Assembly (NCBI GenBank): GCA_029721515.1
Contig: CM056559.1
Span: forward strand, 22,134,065 to 22,198,064
Length of the DNA stretch: 64,000 nt
Direction of reading: 5' to 3'
From: Synanceia verrucosa
Taxonomy: Eukaryota; Chordata; Actinopteri; Perciformes; Synanceiidae
Part shown: one piece after another, positions 11,270-22,773 of the stretch
Layout of the letters: each line of letters opens with the position of its first letter
Position numbering within the stretch: position 1 is the stretch's first letter
Position numbers and translations under genes: made by a program
The notes under the pieces: model-generated
What the model was told of the DNA's origin: nothing
Database searches by the model: none
What the model saw: only the letters and a program-made list of their open reading frames with translations

Positions 11270-11580
11270 TACTCGCAAAACATGAACCTGTTGAAACGGG
11301 AATGAGAAATTAATACGCTGCAAATATTTCCATGCATATTGAAACTCGACCCTGAGTATTGGGTTATTAACCATGCGCTGTGCAGCCAATTTTCCAGGCG
11401 GCAGCTTGTGATGGATTCATATTTTGGAGCTCCGGGGAAGTCTAGTTTGTTTGCTGCCTGTGAGCCTGCCATTGCTGACTCTGGCTGACTGTAATTGATC
11501 AGGTTTGTTTTGTACGGGCCAGGGTGATTACCCCGAGACTCGAAAACAAAAGGGCTAATGAACACAGCCTCTGCAATAGC
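11270..11580. promoter_or_regulatory. Candidate intronic regulatory block
   Basis: Non-repetitive, balanced-composition sequence in the caln1 intron, dense in words typical of vertebrate enhancers (ATTTCCATGCATATTGA, GGGTTATTAACCATG, CTGTAATTGATCAGG). It shows no coding potential and no match to repeats elsewhere in the window. The call rests only on visual character; conservation is not demonstrated. Confidence 0.25.
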
Positions 11581-12415
11581 ATACAGGAGATGTGAAGGCG
11601 GAGGTGAAGGCCAGCAGACCGTAAATGCGCTTGGTGAGATTACGAAGAGAATAATGCAATGATGTGCCTTGTTGGTTCAGACGAGGAGGATGCTGCTGGT
11701 TTTTTAGTACGTAGTACCACAGTGTTACCGGCTGTAAAGCTGCCTGGGGTCAGAAGCTGTCCTCTCAAACTAAACCTGTGACCAGTTTGATAATTATAGC
11801 TCTCTGCTACACATCATTTATGGATCAAGTAACAAGTAAGCGGAAAGGTTGGGGTGTGGGATTCTGCAGTATGCTGCAGCTTTGTTACACAAAAATAATA
11901 ACCTTAATATCATTATAATAATAAAAATAATAATCTAAATCCTCGACTTGTTTTTCCACTGAAGCCAGTGTTGGTCTCACTTTCCCCCGAGTTCTGGGTG
12001 TACAAGCTGCTCAAGCCGCCATGAAGCATGACTAGACATAAAGCTGCCATGCACTGAGAATAATTAGTATACATGCTGGATTATATTGCAGGTATTTCAA
12101 GTATTAAGTAAAACTTTGTGGTGTTTCTTGAACCACAGAGCTGACCTTGGTGTTACTTGAAAATAAATAAACTGAAAGCACATACTGTGTGTGAGATTGT
12201 GACTTTTTACTGAAATGGTGCTAAATAAAAGAATCACCTTGGACTAAATTCTACAAGTATGTTTTTTTTTATGTTTCAGTGAATACAGTTATGCTAAAAT
12301 ATGATCAGGTCATCTTAATTTTAAGTCAAATGTATGGGGGTTGAGAGGCAGGCAGCATCCACATCCCTCTAAATGGACATTAAACATAAGTATATAGTTT
12401 TCAGAGGAGCCTTAC

Positions 12416-12537
12416 CATCAAGCTCCTCCACAGAGATGCTGGCCAGCACATCGCTGTCGCTGTCTGACAGCGAGCGGCTCAGGTAGTTGCCCTTGTAGAG
12501 GAGGCCCGCCGTCACATGGTGGAACGGCATCTTCTCC
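12416..12537 (-). CDS. caln1: caln1 exon with the canonical N-terminus
   Basis: 122-bp minus-strand exon. The acceptor ends TCTCTCAG and the donor is GATG|GTAAGG. The start ATG at 12530-12528 begins MPFHHVTAGLLYKGNYLSRS, the signature N-terminus of calneuron 1, followed by a Ser/Asp-rich stretch (LSDSDSDVLA) and SISVEELD. The last base G plus AG of the next exon makes the Glu of EIREAF, so the two exons join in frame. Seven bases precede the ATG in this exon (G GAG AAG) and can be read through from an upstream coding exon, as in the longer mammalian isoform where a Glu-Lys also precedes MPFHH (from memory). Initiation at MPFHH would give the usual protein of about 219 residues. Confidence 0.96.
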
Positions 12538-15500
12538 CTGAGAGACAGCACAAGGAAACGATCAGACAGCAGCGGAGGAAAGGGAGGAGCTGAACACGTT
12601 TCTCTCCTGGGGTTTTTTTTTTTTGGAACATTAACTCTGAACACAAATGCCAATTAAAAGCTCCACACATTTCTAAATGAGGTTTGTCAGAAAGGGGAAA
12701 CTCCCATATGTTTTTTGCTTTGTCACTGTAACCATCACATCCTGTCATCAGGCATTCAAATTAGCCACTAATCATGGATTTATTTATTATGATCAATGAC
12801 CTGCCAGGTGTGGAAATCTTTTCAACCAAGCTTTAAAAGTAAAAATGAACTACGTTCCCATGCAGCTAAACAGAATTCTCAGTTAAGTTTTGGGGGAAAT
12901 GCATTTTGTTGGTCACAGGTAGGTGATGCAAAACAGAAGTGCAACAAATTTACATTGGTGTGTTTCTGCAGTAAAAATACTTGGTTATGTTTAGGAAAGC
13001 AACATTACGTTCATAGCCTGTATATAAGTGGTGGATCGAATCACCATGAAGTCATTTGTTGGTTTTCCAACTACGGTTTTGAACCCTCGGGTTCAGCATT
13101 TTGGCTGTTGCCATCTTTTCTCAAAATGTTCCAAGTTAGTTTTATTAAGTAACTGTAACATTATTTAAGTTACGGACATATATTCAAATAGGTCAGTGTT
13201 GACTTTTGGTTTCACCAGGTCAAAATGTGTTTTCCTCAAAACTGGGAACATGAGTTTCAGCAGACCAGGCTGACATGAAATGTAAACCCCTGCTGAGCAA
13301 CAGGAGCTGCTTTGTCCATTTGTGATATTGGTGAAAATTATTAAAAAAAAAAAAAAAAAAGGAACCTCCAAGGTTGCACATTATAAACGAGATCCATAAA
13401 GCAGAACTCATTCGCTAAATGGAAAGTCACACATTGAGGGAGGCTCATATAACTTGTGGTAAAGGCAGTGAATGTGTGTGTGCATGCATGGATGTACTCT
13501 ATGTGCATAATGTAAGTGAGCCAATTAATTAGTCAATAAATCAAAGCCCAAGGGCACAAGAGGCAAATAAGGGCACATAGAACAGAGTTTTAGACAACGA
13601 CTTCCTTCTGTCTGACTGGATTTCCTCTGGAACAGAATGAGGAGTTCAATATGAGCTGAGACATTACACCACATCATAACATCACATACTGTATCTGCAG
13701 ACTCTTTGGAGAACTAGAGGACATGTAAGCTGTGCAGCAGTGCTGCTGTTTTCAGTAGCATCCACAGTAGTAAAGTTTTATGAGTGTAATCCTCAGAATG
13801 ACACATGCAGGCTGCCGTCCCAGGTTGCCAACAAAATTAACAAGTCTTGAGATGAATGAGTCTAGTCCTGCAACTTTTAGTGTCGCTTTGCTTCCTCCAT
13901 CTCTTTTTAAAAACAATTATATACACAACATTCGCTGTTGCAGGACTAGAGTGAGCCCATCCAATCTTCTCATTCAGCATGGACAAAATGATTGGAAGAC
14001 CAATATATCGAGACTACAAGATGGAGAAGAAGTAAAGATGCAAAACACCATGTGCCATGTGTTGATGATATCAGGGTCAATAAATCACATTCATGACAGA
14101 AAACTGTTTAATCTGAGCCAAACAGAATCAAGGACTAAGTCAAATTGTTATTTCATTTAGTTTGTTGCTCTCAGCAGTGAAATGTATTTACATTTCCCTA
14201 TCTGTCCAATAATTGACCAACTACACTTATAATTTTTTCCTACCATTAGCTCCTGTTGATGTTTGACTCGTTGGAGCTACCAGCCATCCGTAGCCTAACA
14301 AATTGAAACTTGGTCCCTGCATCGTTTTTGTTTGTCAGCTTAATAAGCATGCATAGCAGGACGAGTGAGACGACGCCTAAAGCTTTTTATTCCCCCTTTT
14401 CACAAACCAGCTTTCCTTGCACATAATATCAGGATTTTTCATTTCATAATTCATCAATTATTCAGTCGTCTCTCAGCTGTCATTACCAATATTATGGACA
14501 TCGCTCTTGACCGTTCTTTCCACGTCATTATTACTAGCTGGCCCATTGTCGGCTGTTTGATGCCGGTGGATAGCAGCCTGGCTTTTGCATCGCTGCAGCC
14601 AACATAAAGATATATCGATCTGAATGATTTACCATGCAGGTACATAATTTACATTCATTTCATTATAGTAAATCCTTCAGGAGCATGCGGTGCATCTAGT
14701 GTTCGATAACTCAAGTGTGGAGGGAGACCACATTAAAGGCAGGAATGTCGTGCAGCTCAAACCTTTGGCTTCACAATAGAAAAAGTCTGCTGTGTGCGTT
14801 TGTTCTGTATGTCTACTCTATTAGGACCGAGGGCGACTGATGCCTCCGTTGTTAGTTTCCTCACGTTTCTGACACTTGGGCTGAGCATTTCTTAAGTAAT
14901 TTGCTTATTTGGCTGAAAGCTTGCACCAACCAGCTCTGAGCAGCACAGCAATGCCAGGGACACATGTCAAAGATGTACTACAGGACATCTGAAGCCTGTG
15001 CAAAACTCATTTTAATACACACAGTATCTTTAGTAATGCCTGAAACAATTCACTGAATTAATCAACATGTTGGTACTTCAGCACATTTACTAACTGACCT
15101 TGTTGTGACATTGTTTTCTTGTTGTTTGAATGAAACATCATCATTTCAATTATTCATCAATCTGAAATCACATTTACTGGTTCCAGCTTCTAAAATAAGA
15201 GGATCTGCTTTTCTCTGTTGTCCTTTTCATTTCATTCCTTCAATTTTTATGTATTGTGTCACACAAAGTACAACTACACACAAGCAGGGCAAATATAAAT
15301 ATGAAAACATATCCATACGTGTTCAGTGCAGAATGTGCAGTATATAGACACAAACCATTGTAATCATGATGTGAAATGGTTTTGTAGAGAGCAGTGTGTT
15401 AAGTTTAAATGTCATGAATATGGTTCAGCTCTGGACTGTTGGTCAATCATAAACAAGCAATGTTTTTCTTATTTTTTTTTTTACTTTCATTACAATGCAT

Positions 15501-16734
15501 GAAACTCAGAGATGTGCTGAAACCTTCAACAAAGACACAGACATGCTTTTGTGAACAGACCAAGTATGGCACATTAAGAGGCCTGAGATTTTACTGCATT
15601 GTTTTACTATAATGAATTGGTTACATACAGTAAGGAAAAGTATTCATTAGATAACAAAGCATTGCACTTTTTAAAACACCACAATTGTTTCATATGTGAA
15701 AGGAATCAGTTTATGGAATAATCTGAACAAAGAATCAAAATAAAAATTTACATTTGGAAGAACAATTAAATCTATTACATATGAAATATGTTAGTTATTT
15801 TTGATTATTAGACCCACTCTGTGGTCAAGAAAGGTAAACAAACATTTATTCTTGTTTTGCTTCGTTTGAATGAGGAAATTGTATTTTGGGGAATTGAAAT
15901 GGAAGTGACTTTCAGTAAATTGATTTCTTGGGGTAAAAGATTAAATAACATCATTATTCTTTCTGATTCCTTTCATTCAGATTTGGGAACACTGTGTATT
16001 CTGTATATTGAATTGTTTTGATTTTAATCAATGAATAAAATAAAAACATATAGTAAAATAATACCTCCAAAGGATGCAGTGTTTATCAGTGCAGTAGATG
16101 AAGATAGCAGTGATATAATGCGCTGCAACAGTAAAAACAGGAAGACAGTGTTGAACAGGGCTGTTCACAGCCTTTCTACATCATTACACTTGATTAAATT
16201 GATCAAGGTCTCAGCTGAACGAGCCGATTTGCCCTTCAGGAGCAGAACAGCAAAGAGCAACCACTTAAATTGGGAAGTAATCACCAAGACTGACCCAACC
16301 AAGAGAAGAGCAGACCGAGAAAAAAAGCAGAGGATTCTGGGATTTAATGGTCAGACTGCTAAAAGTGAGCCTTGATAAAATCATAGGATGGTACCGCAGT
16401 ATTTTACAGAGCGAGCTTTGATGAATTCCCTACACAGAAACACAAACAACAGGGCATAATGAGCAATTATTTTCACTGTTGATGAGTGATTAGAATTATC
16501 AATTCATTCTTTAATTCATAAAATATCACTAACTGCTCATCACAGTTCCCAAATTGACAGTCCAAACTGATGTTTTCAGTACTTATTGTGTCTGACCAAA
16601 AATCCTAATTTACAATCACATCACCACAAGTAGAAGATGTCTTTAGTTGAGCGGTTCCATCGAGACCGACAAAGTAAGAATGTGTGAAATCACACATGCA
16701 TGTGACACCAAAAGCAGAAGAAATTTGCCCTGGT

Positions 16735-16931
16735 TTAACTCTCTGAGAGCCATAAATGTGTATATACTGTATATATACACACACACCTTTATTTTTTCGG
16801 CAGCAGGGACAAAAGAGTGCTCTCACACAGCCTAGTGTTTTCAGAGTCATAGTACAAACATTCTGTATATCATGAAAGACCATGATGACACAAGGCAGTT
16901 TAGTTTTAAGGGCTGGCACTCAATGAGTTAA
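16735..16931 (+). mobile_element. TTAA-ended MITE (piggyBac-like), copy 3, internally deleted
   Basis: Starts TTAACTCTCTGAGAGCCAT and ends GGCTGGCACTCAATGAGTTAA minus its first base, with TTAA at both borders (16735-16738, 16928-16931). Only 197 bp: it jumps from CTCTCACACAGCCT directly to GTGTTTTCAGAGTCAT and so lacks the central 250-270 bp present in other copies. A short mixed TA/CA tract sits at the same inner-left site where copy 5 carries a long TA repeat. Confidence 0.85.
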
Positions 16932-19094
16932 TGGGACAGTAACTCCAACAACTCGTCACGTTCAGGCTGAGTGTGCCACTCAGGAGAACTTTTGGTGAGT
17001 GAGCAGGTCTGGATTTAGTGTCAAGGACACATGCTTGTTGCTCGCTGCACTGTGACTGTTGAAAAAATCTGATTGGCCACCCCAGGTGCCACCCTGCATG
17101 ATGTATTGACAATCAGATTTGACTTGGTTTGCATTTCTACCTCCGACCTGAGGGGCAGTATTGTGCCAGAACGCAGTTCAGCCTGGAACATGATTTGTAC
17201 AGTCAAGCCTTGGAAGTTTTGTATTCATTTATTTATTTATTTAGTTTGGTTTGGTCGGCACTATATATTATGATTTATATTTTTGTATTGTCTTTATTTT
17301 TGCACCTTTCATAAAAAAAAGATTAAGACTTTGAATTACACTTGTATCATCCCATTTGGTTGTGTCATGAACACAAGTTATATTTCAATTTATACTAACA
17401 TTTAAGATAATATTAGTAGTCAAATTAATTCTTAGGAACAAAAAAAATGATGAACTGGTGCTATGTTGATGTCAGTGACTGATCCTGCTGACCACCCCTG
17501 CATGACATAGTGCCCCACTTGGGCGACCCCTGAGAAAAAAAAAAAAAAAAAAAAAGTCTGGACACACCACTGCCTGACACTCTGCCTGAATATACCTCCA
17601 CATCATCAACACCAATCTATTCATCTCTCAGAGCACAGTTACTAGAAGGTGGTTGCAAAAAATGTATTTCAGCTGAATACAGACTTGTTACAATCTTCCA
17701 ACATGCCCCCCCCCCAAAAAAAAGACATGTAATAAGATCCATCTGCTTAAAACTGAACAGGTGTGTTAAAGAAACGATAAACAACCTGATAAAGGTCATG
17801 AAACTCAACATATTTAACTGCAGTGTGACAGAAAAGACACTACTGTCAGAAAATGATCAACTTAATAAAAACCATTGAGAGCATACATGGTATTGGGACA
17901 GCAGATAAACTATTATTGCCTCATTATGGCCCCTAAGTCTTGCCAGTGCAGTTAAGACTGGGTCACAGCAGAACTGAACCCAATTACAGCAGACACATAA
18001 ATAAAAGCAGCCCCACTGAAGTTGTGTGCAAGCATTGAGAAGAAAGCACTGCTTGTACGGACACTTCAAGGATAAGACAAAAGATGATATGATGAATAAA
18101 ACCACTTTGACCTTGGAGGGAAAAGCTGAAAGCCGCAATTACACTGCTGCCATTAAAGTGCCGCCATTAAGACTTGGCAGACGGCATGTTGAACATGTGT
18201 GCAGCAGCTAGACATCATAGATTGGTGTCATACAGCATGGACGTGCTGTTAAGAGATTAGGCTGAGGCATCAAGTCTAGTTAATTAGTGCATTTGTTGAC
18301 AAATCACAAACTGAGATGCCAAAATGTTTAAAGCCCACAATAATTATATTCCATTTACAATAATGCAACATTTTCAAACAATCCTTCCTATAGAGAAGAC
18401 ACTCCTTTCGTAAGTCTGTAAATGATCTCAGAGAGATCAACCATGTGATTAGGCGAACAAGCATTTATCATAACAACAAAACTAATTCTTAAAATAGGAT
18501 TTCATCTCATCTTTTTGAAACACTGAGTGGTAATCACTAGACTGAGCAGGCAGACAGTAAACAGACTATCTGTACACATCGATCATCTCTGTATTGACAT
18601 TTTGAAACATAACTACAGGTCATCAGTCCTGTGAGTGCCAAAGCTCCATCCCTTTCTATATGAAATGACTAATCAGCCCACAGCCACACTGGAGTACCAA
18701 ACCAGTCCTCAGCTCTTACTGTACGGCTCGACTCTTGAGGAGTGCACAACCTGATGAAAAGAGCAGAGATTTATTCAAAGCTTTCTAAATGACGAAGAAG
18801 CCAGATGGTCATTTCTCACAGCAGACCCTGCAGCACAACGGCCATAGGGCCGACGCTCGAGGGGGGGACCCAGGCAGGACACTGTGTACCTGCAGCACTC
18901 CAGCCACAAAATCAAAATTCAAAATGTGAAAAGATGTCACAGTGATCTCTACAAGTCAGTCACAAAATACAGTCATGGAAAATATTAGCGCACCCTTGCT
19001 TTCTTCAATTTCTTATTTGTTTTAATTATTGGTGCCACTTAAAGGTACAATACCTGAAGAATACAATGAACACGAAAACAAAACAAAAAAAAAC

Positions 19095-19797
19095 AAACAG
19101 CTATTTTGTACTATGTCTTTGAAGACACTGAATAGCTCCATAGTTTTTACCTTGTTCCATTCTTGTTTTATCAGAGGTAGAGTAGAGGCCACTTTCACAC
19201 TAGCCTGGGCCCGCCCATACATACTGACCAAGTCAGTCTGGCCAAGTTGCCTATCGCTTCAATTTCAGATTCCCCCAGGAATGGGGACCAATGAAAATCT
19301 ATCATTTCTCATGGCTCGATAGAGACGTGTCTGATGCATTGACGCACTGGTTCTTTGGATCAAGCAGTTTTCGTCACTCCGCATACGTCAGAGGAAAGAG
19401 ATTGCTTGAAGCTTTGTCCAAAAGCACACAGAGGCATTTGAAAGATGCGGGTTAAGTCTCTGAGAACTTGGTTTACAAGGCAGCTTGGCCAGACTACGCT
19501 TGCAGAGCTTTGTCGTTGCAATATCCAGGCTTTAAAAAAAAACACTTTTTGTCCAGATTCTGTTTGTTTTGCTCTCTAATCTTGATCATTTCCACTTCCT
19601 GCTTTGATCTGTGGCATATACAGTCTCTTTATGCTCCAACTACATCTCCTAGAAGCCTCAAAATTACTCACAGGATGGGGGAGACCACCATCGGGGACCT
19701 GCTGCCGAAAAAACACTTTGACGTATTAAGTCGATGGCACTCAAGTGTCGGATTTTAAATGACGTTGAAATACATTAAATGACACTCAAAGAGTTAA
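19095..19797 (-). mobile_element. TTAA-ended MITE (piggyBac-like), copy 4, split by a nested MITE
   Basis: Minus orientation. The plus strand runs ACCTTGTTCCATTCTTGTTT, CAGAGGTAGAGTAGAGG, CCACTTTCAC, is interrupted at about 19200, resumes at about 19535 with CACTTTTTGTCCAGATTCTG, and ends ATGACACTCAAAGAGTTAA with TTAA at 19794-19797. The distal left end is degraded. Comparison with 61192-61620 shows the interruption exactly. Confidence 0.8.
19200..19532. mobile_element. MITE nested inside copy 4
   Basis: About 330 bp that interrupts the host MITE. Short inverted ends AGCCTGG (19202-19208) and CCAGGCT (19525-19531). Inside these is a longer imperfect inverted pair: CAGTCTGGCCAAGTTGCC at 19234-19251 against GGCAGCTTGGCCAGACTACG at 19479-19498. 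No transposase and no unambiguous target duplication. Superfamily unassigned. Confidence 0.65.
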
Positions 19798-20566
19798 GAA
19801 TAAAAACTTGACTTTCACTGGCGGGGGTCTTTTAAAAAAGGTGTCTTCTGATTGACAAACATGCAACAACAAATTTGTGTGTGCAGTTTCACCATTTTCC
19901 ATCACTGTAGCAGAAGATACACACAACTGGTCATTAAGAAATGGACAGGTCAAAAACAGCACTGACAAAACAGCCAAGAAGATTTTTTTTTTTTTTTTTC
20001 TAGAACCAAACATGAGACCAAGTCATGAGGGAGGTGGTCTCACTCATTTCGATAAAGAAGCAGGTTGGTGCTGTGTAATGGATCAGTGTAAACACAGGGA
20101 GCCTTTGACAAAGCTGCAGCCTCACACAGAGGACACGCTAAAGCTACTCTGTGTAAAAAGAAAATGGATGGTCTTAGGATGAAGGCAGACTAACAACAAA
20201 ATGCTCTTGGCTAAGATGTGGAAAATGACAACAAGTTACAAAACAACACAACTCTATCCCAAATATGTCGCTGTAGTGTCAATAAGACGGTGAATAATAT
20301 TGGTCTGGATCAATACACACATGCCTGAACCTTCTGCAGTTACTCTCTCGTGCTGTGGACCGTGCAGTGGATGCTCACAGGGTGCTTGAAAATGCAGCCA
20401 ACTGGGTGCAATTCATTTCATCAAACCATCGCTGTGAAACAGGGAGTCAAACACTCTCTCTGAACTGAGAAAAGAGACGGGAGCGTCCCAGAGAAGTGCC
20501 ACCTCTAGTCTGCACACATCATCAGCTGCTGCCTGCAGCAACACACACGCTCTCTCTGGTTCTCAC

Positions 20567-20748
20567 CCATACTGGTGGCTGTACTCGGCCGGATACTGCA
20601 GCACAACAGGCTCCCTCGCCGGACTCTCCATCACGTCCACTGCCCCATCCCTCAGGTATGGGTTGCCCGGCAAGTCTCCATTTACCTCCGGCGGCATGTC
20701 AGTGGGCTCCACCATGTGGGGATCGGGCTCTGTGACCTCCTCCTCCAT
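20567..20748 (-). CDS. caln1: caln1 5' coding exon (N-terminal extension)
   Basis: The minus-strand frame ends at donor TATGG|GTGAGA (20566-20562). Its two leftover bases plus the first G of the 12537 exon form a Gly codon, giving HQY-G-E-K-MPFHH in frame. The first in-frame ATG is at 20748-20746 (context CTG ATG G, moderate). It would add 60 residues, acidic and proline-rich (starts MEEEVTEPDPHMVEPTDMPP), plus Gly-Glu-Lys before MPFHH. The frame stays open upstream to a TGA at 20940-20938, but the residue 59 codons upstream (20922) is GTG, not ATG, so it is not a standard start. A possible acceptor (CTGCTCTCAG) ends at 20884, so exon coding could also be inherited from further upstream. The alternative is that this is 5' UTR and translation starts at MPFHH. 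No sequence similarity to the mammalian extension was noticed. Confidence 0.65.
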
Positions 20749-22643
20749 CAGACTCTCAGATGCAGCAGTGGCAGCAGCAGGCTGTCTGTCCACAAACCAC
20801 TGAGCCCGGCTGCCTCCACAGTTTGGGCTTTGTCCCAGAGCAGCGGCATCGGTTCCCAGAAACCCGTTGTTAATATTTGAGCACTGAGAGCAGCAGGTAC
20901 AACAGCTCCTCTCATGCTCCACTCCCTGGCTTCTCGCTCACTCCCTCCCTCTCTGTGACTCCCTCCCTCCCTTCCTCCGCCTTTGCTCACTCACTCTCCA
21001 GTGCAAACATTCCTCCACATGGGGAGACAGAGTGGAGAGCTCATTAGCGAGTCCCAATGACAGCCTGCCTGCGGCTGCACTTTCAGAATACACAGGGAGA
21101 GGCTGGAGGGACTCTGAGACAGACAGAAAAGCAGAGAGTCAGGGTAAAGACAGACAGACAAATAAGGACTGACAGACCCAACAGGGGCAAACAAAAAGTA
21201 GGAGGCAAGACCGGCAGACATGGTGAAGGAACAAGAGAGGCTGTTGGTGACACAGACTGTGCTCCCAGGGCGCTCCGTAGATCAACATCTCACAGGAGGC
21301 GACGCGTCTTCGGGACAGTGCGCCGTGCGTAATGAAGGCGTGCGCCACCCTGTGGAGCAAGTGCGCGCGTTTTGGACGCGCTGCGCAACGACAGGATGGT
21401 GATGGTGGGCGGCTTCCCAGCGGGAGTCCACACTGGGAGAGCTCTGCTGAAACCCTTCACAGCTCCAGTACATCTCATCGACCTCCAAGACACACGTACA
21501 CACTCACTTCCTGCGAGCAGCTTGTCATCTGTTAAATAGAAACTAACATCTTCCATCATCACTAACGGGCGTTTTAGTGTCGACATTCTGCACAGAATTG
21601 ATAAATAAAGCTTATATTTCGTCTCTCCGGAATGGTCTCGAGGAGTGATGATCAGGCCCGTTTAGGAGGATTTATCCTCAAGAGGGTCAGCTAGAAATAA
21701 TTAATTTAAAAACTTGATGGAATCAGAGCCATGTTCCCACTGCAGTCTTTGCCGAATCTCGTTCCTCAAAAGGGTAAAATATAAATCGGACATATTTCTC
21801 ACCTGCTCTCCACACAATTAACCATCTGTCATATGAAATAATGAAAACGAAACAAAATAGGTGCGACTTAATGCAGAGGGAAAAACAGCATCAACAGGCT
21901 ATAATGATTATGTGCTTATTTGTTTCCAAATGAAGGTAAGTTATTGTCGAATTTGCCCAAGCTTACCTTCGAGGGTGTTCTGAAGGTGACCAATCAAATC
22001 CTCTGATCGATGCGCGCAGTAGGATCCAGTTTAGAGACTTGAGGCGGACTCAATCGATCCTGTTGCTTGTTGCGTAATTAGTGAATTATTCCTTTATTTT
22101 GGGAAGGCAGTGTAGTCGTTTCTTCCCATTGTAAAAAGATGAAGATGGTGTTGTTGTTTTTTTTCCTGATATGAAATCCAACAGCAGAGCACGCGCACTC
22201 AACCGAGTTGCACTTTTCGCCAAACTCTCACCTCATGTCTTCCAGTTTATTTCGTCTCTGGCTCCACGTCGTATCCGGTTATATTGACGGATAGTGAGGA
22301 TTAATTAATAAAAAAAAATCAACCGGGCAAGAGTAAAAAAAAAAAAAATCCATGCAATGAAGATCGACACACACGTGTGTGTGTGTGCTGAGTGTCGGTG
22401 AGATTGATGAGAGCAGAATCCGGTGTGTCCAAAAGACTCACCGACCCGAATCAATACGCAATCAAGCACGAGAGCAACGATTGGCTGCTTGTGCTCCTGT
22501 TTGCCTTCATGTTTTTTGTTTTTTTTTTTGTTTTTTTTTGGTCATTTTCAAGCAGAAAAACTATTGGCACCGTTTCAAAAGAAGAAACGAGAAAAAATCC
22601 TCCATGTTTTTTTTCCTCTGCTCCAAAAAAAAGTAAAAAAACC

Positions 22644-22645
<2 letters not shown>
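20749..22645 (-). promoter_or_regulatory. caln1: Probable caln1 5' end and CpG-rich promoter zone
   Basis: Sits immediately upstream of the first recognised caln1 exon. 21290-21430 is rich in CpG (for example GACGCGTCTTCGG, GTGCGCGCG, GGACGCGCTGCGC), unlike the CpG-poor bulk of the window; scattered CpGs continue to about 22280. The pyrimidine-rich plus strand at 20930-21000 would be a purine-rich 5' UTR. No TATA box or start site can be fixed by eye. An open frame at 21586-21508 ends in a good donor (GGAA|GTGAGT), but its phase does not fit the 12537 exon. Confidence 0.45.
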
Positions 22646-22717
<72 letters not shown>

Positions 22718-22773
22718 TCATATATAGATATATATATATATATATATATAGATATATATATATATATATATAT
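22646..22773. repeat. Compound TA-CA-TA microsatellite
   Basis: About 50 bp of TA, then about 20 bp of CA, then about 50 bp of TA broken by GATA steps: 128 bp of alternating purine-pyrimidine. All open frames here (polypeptides of Tyr-Ile or His-Thr) are artefacts of the repeat. Confidence 0.97.

Larger units (their letters stand above)
4627..12415 (-). other. caln1: caln1 intron
   Basis: 7.8-kb intron between the N-terminal and EF-hand 1 exons. No coding exon was recognised. It holds a MITE with 37-bp inverted ends (5479-5897), preceded at 5397-5478 by a scrap that starts like the GGGATGGGA-ended hAT-type repeats; a MITE with about 30-bp ends (6742-7004); a TTAA-ended MITE (8013-8482); an imperfect foldback (9409-9557); and a non-repetitive block at about 11270-11580. 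The remainder is unremarkable AT-rich DNA. Confidence 0.85.
12538..20566 (-). other. caln1: caln1 intron
   Basis: 8-kb intron with no recognised exon. It holds an internally deleted TTAA-ended MITE (16735-16931), a TTAA-ended MITE split by another MITE (19095-19797), and A/T homopolymers at 13341-13358, 17535-17554 and 19983-20000. Open frames at 12796-13152 and 13780-14160 (+) have no recognisable domain and lie in repeat-like text. Confidence 0.85.

Noticed and set aside
12796..13152. 118-codon plus-strand frame
   Set aside because: Lies in repeat-like text (CTTGGTTATGTTTAGGAAAG) with no recognisable domain.
20575..20880. 101-codon plus-strand frame
   Set aside because: Antisense to the caln1 5' exon, whose minus-strand frame is supported by splice phase.
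21508..21586. Possible alternative caln1 first exon with ATG and donor GGAA|GTGAGT
   Set aside because: Good donor and reasonable ATG context, but the phase (1) does not fit the 12537 exon (needs 2) and no partner acceptor is convincing.
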